Shown here: in pieces, positions 35,151 through 45,497 of the stretch
Layout: the number at the start of each line of letters is the position of its first letter
Numbering within the stretch: position 1 is the stretch's first letter
Assembly (NCBI RefSeq): GCF_958450345.1
Contig: NC_088780.1
Span: 33,813,667-33,877,666, forward strand
Direction of reading: 5' to 3'
Length of the DNA: 64,000 nt
Source of the DNA: Calliphora vicina
Taxonomy: Eukaryota > Arthropoda > Insecta > Diptera > Calliphoridae
The notes under the pieces: generated by a model
The model's database searches: none
The model's input: only the letters and a program-made list of their open reading frames with translations
What the model was told of the DNA's origin: nothing
Translations under genes and position numbers: made by a program

Positions 35151-36213
35151 CTCTTCACAAAAAACACAAAATGGTTAAAAACACACACACATATCTCCTA
35201 ATAAACTTCAAATTTGATGTGGCTGATGTCAGATTTGTTGTATCTACCTCAAAGTTGCCATATCATGGCACATTATGGTGGATAGATCTGAATCTTTTGC
35301 TCCTTCTATTTTCTCATTCACTGTATGCATTTGCCATAAAAAATTAGTAAGTACCCGGTAGTTTCTTTTTGAATTTCAATAATAAAAATAACTTTTCGTG
35401 TGAGCATATATATGGAAGTGTGTTTGTGAATTAGAATTATTTTGCATATGTCCATAATTAGACTCACACAAACACGTATCTATCTATGTAGGTAAGTGTG
35501 AGTGATTTTTGTATAAGCTCTTAGATTTTAGTTTACCTGTTGTCTATAGAAAAAAACCTATAAAAGAAATGAATAAATGAGTGAGTGAGTGAGTGATATG
35601 AGGCCTCGTATGTATTGTCATTATTTATAAACATTTGTTTTAATTTTTTTTATTTTTTTTGCCGTTGTTATTCAGAAATTTCGTGCTTTCATTTATTATC
35701 TTTTTGTATACATCTATAAGTTTTGTGGTGTTCTTTTTTTTCTATTCGATATCTATACGTTTGTATATGGTTTATAGTGGAATATTTGAAATATGTCTAA
35801 GCTTTAGTGTAGAACGACGATTATTTTAATATCTATCCTAGATATCTTTCTCTATATGTACATACTTGGCTGATGTATATAAGGTGTATTATACACATTC
35901 ATATGTATAGTTATAAGTGGTAGTGATGTGTTTATATATTTCGTGGCATTAAACAATATACTTACACATAAAAAAGTCTACATATAATAGTCTTTTTTCG
36001 TTATTGTAATCAAGCCATTTTTTTCATTATAGTTTTTTTTATACTTATACTAATATATGACATTTAATAAAAGATACCTGTACTTAGGAATTGGCAGGAG
36101 TGAGAAGTTTTAAAGAAATTTTTAAATTGAAAATTAGTTTCAAAAATATGTATTCATTAATGTGAAATACATCTACATTAGAAGTGAGACAATCGAACTT
36201 TTTAGAAGATATA
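35151..36213. other. noncoding stretch
   Basis: No gene recognised. A GAGT microsatellite is at about 35577-35594. The frame 35141-35347 starts in the MITE terminus and has no domain. Confidence 0.4.
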
Positions 36214-36960
36214 ATTAGGGTTTTCAATTTCCCGACCTTTTTTAATTCCCGGGAATCGGGAAATTTTTTTCTACATTCCCGGGTACCCGGCTATTCCCGA
36301 AATATATAATGATACTGTAAATTAGGAATATTATAGACAAATTTCATATAAAAACTTAGTGTTATAATTATTAAATATCAGATCTACGAATTTATTAATA
36401 AAATTTGAGCTTAATTCACTAAAATCTTAATCCGTAATTAAAAAATGTCAGCCTTTCATTCCATAAATCCCATCCTAGAATCATTCCAAAGCCTTTGTTT
36501 AAACTGAATTAATTTTAAAGTTATTTAATAAGAGAATTTATTCAAACTTTGAATGATTAAATTTTTGTTAAATCAAATCATTTCCAAAATTAATTGAAAA
36601 AACCTTTTTGTACTAGATTTTAATTGAAGAAAAATTGAATCATTTAATAAATTTTTGAAGCTATTTTGATATGGATTTGAAGAGGCAATTTAAAGAAATT
36701 AGAATGATTCAATAAGAAATAAATTCTATAAATAATAAATTCTCTTTTTAAATTTTCATACGAAAAACCCCAGATAAATAATAATAATAATAAGCGGTCT
36801 ATTATTGCCAAGATATCTGCAAAAAACTTTTCACTGTTTTTTGTTAAAAAAAAAGAGTTCAAACTTGTTCTCTATGTATTTTCGTCAGTTTTTAATTCCC
36901 CGGATTCCCGACTAAAAATCCCGGGAATCGGGTAGTGAAAAATTGGCAAAATTGCCGGGA
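36214..36960. mobile_element. hAT-like non-autonomous element (CCCGGGAATCGGG ends)
   Basis: Both edges are rich in AATTCCCGGGAATCGGG and CCCGA motifs in inverted arrangement (36230-36300 and 36890-36960); the left starts AGGGTTTTCAATTTCCCG. The core (36320-36760) is AATT-rich with GATTCAATAAGAAA.AAATTC, shared with 60790-60850. Exact termini and target duplication could not be fixed. Confidence 0.45.
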
Positions 36961-36974
36961 ATTTTTTTTATTTT

Positions 36975-37290
36975 ATACCTACCATCAAAAAAGATGGAAT
37001 TTGTCATTCCATTTGTATCACATCACTGGGTTCTTATAAGATTCTAAGACGATTTGGCTATGTCCGACCGTCTGTCTGTCTGTTGAAAACAGGATAGAGA
37101 CCAAACGAAAGGAGCTAGCTGGCTGAAATTTGCCACAAATACTCTCTGTTGATAATGTTGATCCTGATACATTTGTACACAAGTTAGTTCTAAGTACTCT
37201 GAAATTATACAATAAAGTATGACGAAAATCGTGCAACATTATTCATTTGTCCTCTCATAAAGTTCCCCTCAGAAAATGACATGAATATTC
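36975..37290 (+). mobile_element. HINE (DINE-1-like) 5' part
   Basis: Head TATACCTACCATCAAAAAAGATGG (palindromic core CCATC..GATGG), then GTCATTCCATTTGTA, GGCTATGTCCGACCGTCTGTCTGTCTG, GGAGCTAGCTGGCTGAAATTT, and TCCCCTCAGAAAATGA. Inverse counterpart at 25640-26095. It runs directly into repeat C at about 37294. Confidence 0.65.
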
Positions 37291-37867
37291 ATAATTGTCC
37301 AACAAATTTAGTCTTTTTGATTGGAATTCTGAAAGGGCATGTTGAGTAGATAATTTTTGTAGAATAAACCCATAGTCCAGCTGGTCTGAATGTTTTTTTT
37401 ACACTGGGTCAAATTTTTTTTTTTTTTTTTGAAAAAAAATGTTGTAAGTTAATGTCTGAGAGAATTCTTATTGTCTGAGTTATATTGTGGAATTTTATGG
37501 GGATCATTTTTGTAGAAGATCTTAATCCTCTATCTTCTATCTTTAGGGGTCAATTTTACCATTTTTCGAGAAAATCAAAAAAAGTCCTTTCAAAAGGGAC
37601 ATTTAAGGATTAAAATATTCTATGAAAATGTTTAATGGAAAATTTCTGTGGAGGTCACCAAAGATACAAAAGTTGTAAATAAAGCCTTTTACGCTTAAAT
37701 AGCAAATTTACACTCCATCTCGGGTCTCACATTTTTAAAAAAAATCGCCAAAAATCCAAGTATCATTCAAATGTAAATAGTCCTTAAGGAGATCTACAAA
37801 AACATTCTTACATATGAAAGTTATCTCTTTTAGTTGAAGAGATATTTAGGTACATATGTATATTTTT

Positions 37868-38607
37868 ATACCCTACACCACCATAGTGGGGAGGGTATTA
37901 TGCGTTTGTGCAGATGTTTGTAACGCCCAAAAATATTAGTCTAACACCCACCTTAAAGTATACCGATCGACTTAGAATCACTTTCTGAGTCGATTAAGCG
38001 ATGTCCGTCCGTCCGTCCGTCTGGTCGGCTGGCTGGCTGGCTGTCCATGTAAACCTTGTGCGCAGAGTACAGGTCGCAATTTTGAAGATATTTCGATGAA
38101 ATTTGATACATATTATTTTTGCTCAAGGACCAAGCCTATTGAAACTGGCTGAAATCGGTCTATTATTTCACCTAGCCCCCATACAAATGTCCTCCCGAAA
38201 TTGGACTTTATCGGTCATAAATGTTTAATTTATATATGTATCTCCACAAATTCCGCTCCAAATGAGTTTTATATACACAAAATTCATGTCACCAAATTTT
38301 GTTACGATCGGTCCATAATTAGTCATAGCTCCCATATAGACCCGCTTCCGAAAATCACTTTAACGTGCATAAATCGCTTAAAAATATTGGTAAACACACA
38401 AAATTCAACATAGTTAACTTTAATATAGACATAAATCACACGACCTAATTTCATGGTGATCGGTCCATAATTGGTCATAGCCCCCATATAAGGCCCACTT
38501 CCGAAAATCACTCAAAAATATAAATTAATGAAATTTTTTTTGCTCTTTTACTTAGTGTAGGGTATTAAATGGTCGGGCTTGACCGACCATACTTTCTTAC
38601 TTGTTTT
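37868..38607 (+). mobile_element. HINE subfamily A, complete
   Basis: About 740 bp. 5' head ATACCCTACACCACCATAGTGGGGAGGGTAT, block GACTTAGAATCACTTTCTGAGTCGATTAAG, the tandem GTCC run (about 38003-38021), interior phrases ATAATTAGTCATAGCTCCCATA, and a 3' end with GTGTAGGGTA, a hairpin TGGTCGGGCTTGACCGACCA and CTTACTTGT. These are the marks of DINE-1/HINE elements mobilised by Helentrons (family knowledge). Frame 38201-38413 is conserved among copies only because the repeat is. Inserted in repeat C. Confidence 0.8.
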
Positions 38608-38700
38608 TATTTATTTTAATTCAGCTCGATCTTTTTTTGGTTTTTTAGATATGTCGGGCCTATGGAGATTCAAATTTTTTTATTTTTAAATATTAACTAT

Positions 38701-39054
38701 CAGGCCTGTCACAGAATTTCATTCCAATCGAAAATAGAATTAATTCCGTTTTTTGTTTCTTCAGAAAAAGTAAAACGAAAATTTCTTTCGGAATGAAACC
38801 GCTTTCAGTTTTCAAAGTGGAATATTTGTTTGTAATTTTTTGTTTTTCTAAAATTTTTAATCAGTTTCTGAAGCAAAAACTTCACCTTTGCTTTAATATA
38901 AAAAACGCAGTCAAATTAACTTCAGAAATACAGAATTATTAAATATTTTTGGAATTAAAAAAATTACACGGAATCTGAAGAACCTTAAACGAAATCGTTT
39001 GGAATTGTAACTACGGAATTGAAACCATTCTGAATAATATGTTTGATAGGCCTA
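38701..39054. mobile_element. MITE with AGGCCTRTCA ends in repeat C
   Basis: AGGCCTGTCACAGAATTTCATTCC at 38702 onward faces the inverse GGAATTGAAACCATTCTG..TGATAGGCCT ending at 39053. It interrupts repeat C, which resumes with TTGGGATAAAATTTC. Interior has several GGAATGAAA/GAAACGAAA motifs. Target duplication unclear. Confidence 0.6.
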
Positions 39055-39359
39055 TATATTTGGGATAAAATTTCTAATACAATAGAAACAGCTTTCTAAC
39101 GCATCCAAAGTTGGAACATATAAAAATGGCCGTATTTTTACGTTTTTCCAAAACACATTTTGCATGGAATATTTAAAAAAGCGTTTCAATTGTTCAAAAC
39201 GGAGCAAGGTTTGTGGAGCTCTTGATGAATAAATATAAGTTTTTTGTATAAGTAGTTGGTATTTGGTTAAAAGCTTAGGATTTAAGGATTAATTGTTTAG
39301 TGAAAAGAAATAATTTTATGAATTTTTCAGACGCCATTTACCTTATAAACTTAAAAATT

Positions 39360-40780
39360 GTAATATAGGGATTTTCCATAAACAAAAATATAAAATTTGA
39401 ATTAATGTACAATTTTAACCCTTAAAGATATTATAACAAGATTGGAAAATAATAAAGATCCAAATGCCCTTAAATCAATGGCATTATAATTTTATAAAAT
39501 TTTTATTTTTAAATACCAAAATTCCTAAAAGGGGGAAAATATGTTACAAAAACTGAGTTTTTTTAGAAAAGTGCGTACTGTGACATTATTTACCAAGTTA
39601 TTGTAAAATAACTTTGTACTTACTTAAATAAGGTATAGAGCTATACAAACTTAGAACTTTTTCGAGGAGCAATGCTTTACCTTTTTAGAAATTTTGACTC
39701 AAACCTAAATTATTTTCTTTAAATTGACAAAGTTTGAATAGGTCTGCCAGCGACTAGGTCCACTTAAGAGAGTCAAGTTTTACTTTCAATGCTTTTAAAT
39801 TAGGTTCTCTTTTTGGATCATATACAAATTTTATATAGTCCCAAAGAAAATTTCTTTCTATAAAAGCAAAAATATAGGGACTTTTTTTGGGAACAAAATT
39901 AAAAAATATGACAATTTTTAACAAATTTGGATGCGTGTAACTTTTTATAGGGACGAGATAACAGTTAGAAAGTTGTTTTTATTGTATTCGAAATTTTATC
40001 GCAAATGTAGATGATATTTAAAAAAATAAATGTCGAACCTTCGTAACCCATCTAAAAAAAAAAAAAGATCGAGCAGAATTCAAAAAAATAAATAAACATA
40101 AATATCTCTTGAACTAAAAGAGATAACTTTCAGAATTATACATGTCTTTTGTAGATTTCCTTAAGGACTATTTATATTTTAAATTTCAGCTCATTCGAAT
40201 CATACTTGGATTTTTGGCGATTTTTTTAAAAAAATGTGAGACCCTAGATGGAGTGTATGCTAATTAAGCGTGAAGAGCCTTATTTACAAATTTGATATCT
40301 TTGGTGACCCCCACAGACATTTTCCGTTAAACATATTCATAGAATATTTTAATACTTAAATGTCCTTTTTGAAAGGACTTTTTGATTTTCCCGAAATAAT
40401 GGAAAAATTGACCCCTAAAGAGATGAGATAGAGGGGTAAGATCTTCCACAAAAATGATCCCCATAAAATTCCAATATATAACTCTGACAATAAAAATTCT
40501 CTCAGACATTATCTTTTACGGCATAAATTTTCGTAGAATATTTGAATCCTTAAATGTCTTTTTGAAAGGACTTTTTGATTTTCTCGAAATAATGGTAAAC
40601 TTGACCCCTAAAGAGAGGAGATAGAGGGTTATGATCTTCCACAAAAATTATCCCCATAAAATTCCACAATATAACTCTGACAATAAAAATTCTCTCAGAC
40701 ATTATCTTACAACATTTTTTTCAGTTAGTATAATGCTCTCTTCAATCAAAAAATTAAAACTTTTATGTACAACCATGCCC
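39360..40780 (-). repeat. dispersed repeat C, - arm, with ~195-bp tandem duplication
   Basis: Inverse of 37294-39170, sharing TTTTTATAGGGACGAGATAAC, CTCTTGAACTAAAAGAGATAAC, GTGAGACCCTAGATGGAGTG, and TTGGTGACCCCCACAGACA. A segment from AGAATATTT.AAT.CTTAAATGTC to TCTCTCAGACATTATCTT is present twice in tandem (about 40336-40516 and 40535-40714). The outer end is cut after TCAATCAAAAAATTAAAAC. Confidence 0.7.
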
Positions 40781-40844
40781 CTAAGGGGAGATTATATTGA
40801 AGAGCAAATATTTCTGACTCTGTAAAAATGTATATATTTTAATC

Positions 40845-41030
40845 ATAGAGAATAGACATAGAGCGGAAACTCTCCTGTCAAAGACCTAACTCAGTTGTCA
40901 GAAACCTAAGTGGTGAGAATGTATTATTAGAAAAAACTATGTGAAAACAAAAACAACACTCGTATGTGTGATTATTTTGAGTAATTTTTTTGTTTGAGTT
41001 TTTTTCTAGTTTCCGCTCTATGTTCTCTAT
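40845..41030. mobile_element. MITE with ATAGAGCGGAAACT ends
   Basis: Left ATAGAGAATAGACATAGAGCGGAAACT (written in two parts: ATAGAGAATAGAC, ATAGAGCGGAAACT) and right inverse AGTTTCCGCTCTATGTTCTCTAT, 186 bp overall. The interior GTCAAAGACCTAACTCAGTT recurs inverted at 59818-59912 and, more decayed, at 1755-1795. No coding. Confidence 0.7.
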
Positions 41031-42600
41031 AATTTTAATATTTACATAAAATACTCAAAATTGAGTACCTATGTTATTTTTGAATATGAAATAGTATAAA
41101 AAAAAAGTTAAAAACTAAAAAAATATTTGAAATTCATCCTTGAAAGCTTTTAAAAACTTCTTAGTTCACCCACGTTCATTACAACACACACTCCTGCATA
41201 CATTCACTTACATTACACTTTCTACATTAACATTAAAATGCGACGAACAAATTACTCAAATGCATCTGGTAGCTTTTTTTCCCATATTCATAATTTTTTC
41301 AAAGTACCTACACTTTTTGTTGTTGTTTTGAGTAACTTGTATAGAATATATTTTCTAATTTTGTGCTTTTTTCAGACTTCAATACTTATTTAGATCATAT
41401 ATTATTTATTGATCGCGATAAATAACACGAAACTTAATAAAACTAACAACAACAATAGCAATAGAAGTACAAAGGTTTTCTCCATATGGAAGCCGGCATA
41501 AAGTTGTATTAGTGGGTATTAGAGAGAGAGAGAGGCAGAGAATGGAGCCAAAGAACTTAAGTGCATTTTAGGGGGATTTTTTTTTTAAGGAAAAATTTAA
41601 CACGCAGCTAATAAATGTCATAAATGTGGGTGTTTTACAAACAAAATAAATAGAAAATTGCACAAAATCACTAAAAAAAAATATGTAGTTTTCAAATAAG
41701 TCTCCAAAGAATTATCAAAGAAATTGGATTATTTTTTATAAAAAATTAAATAATGATTTAAAATTTTCATAATTTCTTATATTTTTATATGTTTTGCTAT
41801 TTGAACAGATTTGTTTGAATTTGGTGCGTGCCTGGTTTACTTTCTTTATATCAACGGGGTGGTTTTATTAGTATTTCTTTAATTATTTCTGTAACAAAAT
41901 TAAAGTATCTATCTCTTTTACCTTTCTGGCCATATGTCTCTTTAATTATATGTTACGTTTAACACATTGCATAAAGTCACCCTTATTTTGAGCTGCTTTT
42001 GGTCTTAAGAAAATTTTCTTCTTTACTTTTCAATATAACAATAAAACGTCTTGCAAGACGTTTGCTGGATATTGTAACTTTACTTAAGACGCATGCCACA
42101 ATAGATTTATAAAAGGGACTTGCTTGTAGGGTTTAGTTTTCTATTTCCTTTAAATATTTTTCTTTTTTGCTTTTCCTAAAGTTCACTGAATGGAACCGTT
42201 AAGGCACCGTGTTTTTTTTGTTTTTGGTTGTTCCTTTTCTTAGGTTACTTTTATGATCATTATCTGTTGTTGTCTTTAGAGTTTCTTTAGCTCTTAGTGT
42301 TTTATTAAATACGTTACTTTTGTTGAAACTATTACCCTCCTGGTTACATTTTTATTGGCAAATTATGATTCCTACAAGAAATCAGTGACTAACACACAGG
42401 GACGTATTTAAAGGTATTAGGAGCGAAGGGCCACAAACAATTTTCTTAGAAAGGATTAATTAATAAGATCAAGCAATCAGTTAACTAAAAAAAGGTTACC
42501 AAAAATTTAATTAACAAAATAAGGACCAACTCTGATCATCGAGACTAGAGAGTTCACCACCAGTTAATGTATCTTGCAGTAATTGATGTGTTGCATGGGC
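41031..42600. other. noncoding stretch
   Basis: No gene recognised. GA microsatellite at about 41520-41534. T-rich frames (41140-41331) look spurious. Confidence 0.4.
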
Positions 42601-42886
42601 TGGCACCAAATGCGGAAGTTTTTCTTTACTTCTTTAGTTTGAAAAAAAAGCTTATGGTGAATGTGTTCCATCGGTTTCAACATTCCACAGTGGGGCAGAA
42701 TCGAAATTTTTTGGAAATAAATCTGGTATTTCTAAACGGCTGATTCGATCGGAATAAAATTTGATGTGGGCGTAGCCAAGGATATTTTTGAAAGACTGAA
42801 TTTTAAAAGTGGCATATTTTTGTAACTAATTGAGATATTGATTTGAATTTTTTTTGTAAAACCAAAAATTAACTTGTCTAAATTAA

Positions 42887-43580
42887 ACAAGTAAGAAAGT
42901 ATGGTCGGTCAAGCCCGACCATATAATAGCCTACACTAAGTAAAAGAGCAATAACATTTTTCTGATAAAATTTCAATAATTTATATTTTTGAGTGATTTT
43001 CGGAAGTAAGCCTTATATGGGTGCTATGACCAATTATGGACCGATCACCATGAAATTAGGTCGTGTGATTTTTGTCTATATGAAAGTTTACTATGTTGAA
43101 TTTTGTGAGTATACCAATATTTTTAAGCGATTCATGCACGTTAAAGTGATTTTCGGAAGCGGGTCTATATGGGTGCTATGACTAATTATAGACCGATCGT
43201 AACAAAATTTGGTGACATGAATTTTGTATATATAAAACTTATTTGGAGCGCAATTTGTGGAGATACATTTATAAATTAAACATTTATGACCGATAAAGTC
43301 CAATTTCGAGAGGACATTTGTATGGGGGCTAGGTGAAATAATGGACCGTTTTCAGCCAGTTTCAATAGGCTTGGTCCTTGGGCCGAAAAAATAACATGTA
43401 TCAAATTTTATCGAAATATCTTCAAAATTGAGACCTGTACTCTGCGCACAAGGTTTACATGGACAGCCAGCCAGCCGACCAGACGGACGGACGGACATCG
43501 TTTAATCATCGTTTTGGGCGTTACAAACATCTGCACAAACGCATAATACCCTCCCCACTATGGTGGTGTAGGGTATAAAA
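42887..43580 (-). mobile_element. HINE subfamily A, complete
   Basis: Inverse of 37868-38607: starts ACAAGTAAGAAAGTATGGTCGG (3' hairpin side) and ends ATACCCTCCCCACTATGG..GTGTAGGGTATA. The GTCC block reads as GGACGGACGGACAT near 43484-43498 with fewer units than at 38003. Frames 42993-43181 and 43091-43303 are repeat translations found in the other copies too. Confidence 0.8.
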
Positions 43581-44246
43581 ATTAGTTCGGAATAAATGTG
43601 GATAAATTTGGTCCTAATATTTGCAATCCTATTAACATTTTGATACAAATTTTAGTTTTAGAAACTCAATGAATATGTAACATGTAATAAAATCTATATT
43701 TATTAACAAAACTCAATGAAATTTTCAACGTTTTTTAAATTTGTCATTCTAAATAACATAGTGTAAAAAAACCAGTCAAAAGGTAAATGGGCATCCCGCA
43801 ATTCCTAAAAATTAGAGCGAAAATCCCAAAAATGGTATTTTTTGCAATTTTGGCCATAGGGTACACATTTACATCGGGGATGGGAAAATACTTTGGGGAT
43901 AACTAGGGAACACATCAAGGTTTCCAAAGCTGCTTTCCGTTTTCTGATCCCAGCTTTCGGATTTTAGAACATGTGGCCCAATTTTGAAATTTTGATAAAA
44001 AAAAGGTCAATTTCCGAACTTCGTAAGGCCGACATATTCGAAAAATAGAACACAATTTTTACACCAAAATGTTCTTCGTAAAGATACCTTACAGAAAATC
44101 ATAAAATTGTTGTATGTTCTTAAAGAAAGTTTTTTTTTAATAAAAAACGAGTTTAGTCGCCCAAAAAACAACAAAAATCTCCTATTTTTTGAATTTTAAA
44201 ATTGAAAATGTTTTATTTTTGGATTCATAATTGATATTGCTCTTAA

Positions 44247-44746
44247 CCCGGCAATTCCCATACCCTCGCCAAAGGGAGAAATAATTTGTTTTTATTAAAA
44301 ATAGTAAAAATACGTCTAGTTTACACTATATATAAGTTTAAAATAAAAAAAAAATATAGCTAGTTGCGATATTATAGCGGGGTCACTAATAGGTGACACT
44401 GGGCAGAGAAAAAATAATTTTCTAAAAATACTTGCTGATATTGTAAGCCTGAATATCTAGCAGTATTTATTAAAAAAAATTATTGTGATACTTAACCGTT
44501 TGGCATTTTTATAACAACTTATTTATCATAAGACACACACCAGTATGTTAAAATCAAAAACACTGATTAAAGATTTTTAAAAATCCCCTAGTTAATAAAA
44601 TTCTAGCGTTGCCAAAATAAAATCAGATATAAAACAGGATCTTGTCTGTATGTAAATAATATCAATATTTATCAGTGATATCTGTTTCTATGTTTAAAAC
44701 TACCGTTAATCTTTGTCACCTGTAGGTGACACTGGGAATTGCCGGG
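44247..44746. mobile_element. piggyBac-type MITE, TTAA duplication
   Basis: Exactly 500 bp with inverted ends CCCGGCAATTCCCA and TGGGAATTGCCGGG, flanked by TTAA on both sides (44243-44246, 44747-44750). TTAA target and CCC-GGG ends are diagnostic of piggyBac elements. An internal GGTGACACTGGG occurs twice (44391 and 44724 regions), and GTCACCTGTAGGTGAC is a subterminal palindrome. No transposase; needs enzyme in trans. Confidence 0.85.
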
Positions 44747-45497
44747 TTAAATCTTTCGTATATTATTGGTAATTTAGTTGTCTAACTAACAATTAAAAAT
44801 CGACTCAATTCGCTCCAAAAGTACGCTCTATATTTTTAAAAAAGTGGACCAAGGTATTGCAACATTTTAAAATTTAAATTTTGAAATACCTATAATTAGG
44901 AAATTATAAGAGATAAATAGCACACGCACGTATGTTTTTTCAAGACCTAGCCGAGCGCTTTTCAAAAATATAAAAGTCTTTGAAATTGGATGGGAAACAA
45001 AAAAATGGCACGTGTTTAAAAATTTTACATGTCGAAGGTACCTTATTTTGAGCCTCCATAGCACCGCCCCTGGAGCATATATAGGTCCCATTTTAATAAC
45101 TTATACTCGAATACTCTTTGGCTACTCCTATGTCAAATTTTATTCCGATCGTATTAGCCGCTTAGAAATGGTAGATTTATTTCCAAAAAATTTCGATTCT
45201 GCCCCACTTTGAATTCGAGAGATGTTTGTTCGGCATAGAAGTGGTGATTTTCATATAGAAGACAAAAATCGCTCAGGCCAGCCAGACGAATTGATGGCAT
45301 TACACCATGAAGATTGTTGTTAAACTCAACAAGAGCTTGCAAAAACATTGGAAGCTACTCAAGTAGGAATTTCAAAATATTTGCGAGCAGAAGGATTGCC
45401 ACACGAATTGAAGCCGAGAGACCTTGAAAGACGATTGCTGCCTGTTTGAAATGCTAAAGGAAAATCATTTTTGCACCGAATCATTACTTGCGATGAA

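Larger units (their letters stand above)
37294..39170 (+). repeat. dispersed repeat C, + arm of a large inverted pair
   Basis: Starts ATTGTCCAACAAATTTAG and runs through GTTGTAAGTTAATGTC, TCACCAAAGATACAAAAG, CTCTTTTAGTTGAAGAGATATTT, then after insertions CAGCTCGATCTTTTTTTGG, CATCCAAAGTTGGAACA. Interrupted by the HINE at 37868-38607 and the MITE at 38701-39054. The inverse arm is 39360-40780, about 190 bp away. Confidence 0.7.
42686..45211. mobile_element. Transib-like transposon inside mariner
   Basis: Ends CACAGTGGGGCAGAATCG and, inverted, CAAAGTGGGGCAGAATCG, with inverted similarity extending about 80 bp (GGAATAAAATTTGA at 42747-42765 and its inverse near 45136-45150). Flanks CATTC (42681-42685) and AATTC (45212-45216) are a 5-bp duplication with one change. 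The left heptamer is CACAGTG; 22 bp inside both ends stands AAATAAATC, close to the nonamer-like block of Transib. No transposase frame seen. It carries a HINE (42887-43580) and a piggyBac-type MITE (44247-44746). Confidence 0.65.
42602..45497 (+). mobile_element. mariner remnant split by a Transib-like insertion
   Basis: The left piece (42602-42685) carries CACCAAATGCGGAAGTTTTTCTTTACTTC and GAATGTGTTCCATCGGTTTCAACAT. It resumes at 45212 with TTCGAGAGATGTTTGTTCGG, the EKW/VRF region, then AGAAGTGGTGATTTTCATATAGAAGAC, the GATQVGISKYLRAEG helix region, PHELKPRDLERR, and ITCDESNDS near 45480-45497. Both element ends are missing. The gap is a 2526-bp insertion, removal of which restores the expected mariner order. 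Confidence 0.8.

Noticed and set aside
35141..35347. 68-codon frame next to a MITE
   Set aside because: The start codon region lies in the MITE end and no domain is seen.
38201..38413. Frame of 70 codons (MDFIGHKCLIY...) found three times
   Set aside because: It recurs only because subfamily A HINE recurs (43091-43303, 56831-57049); it has no start context or domain.
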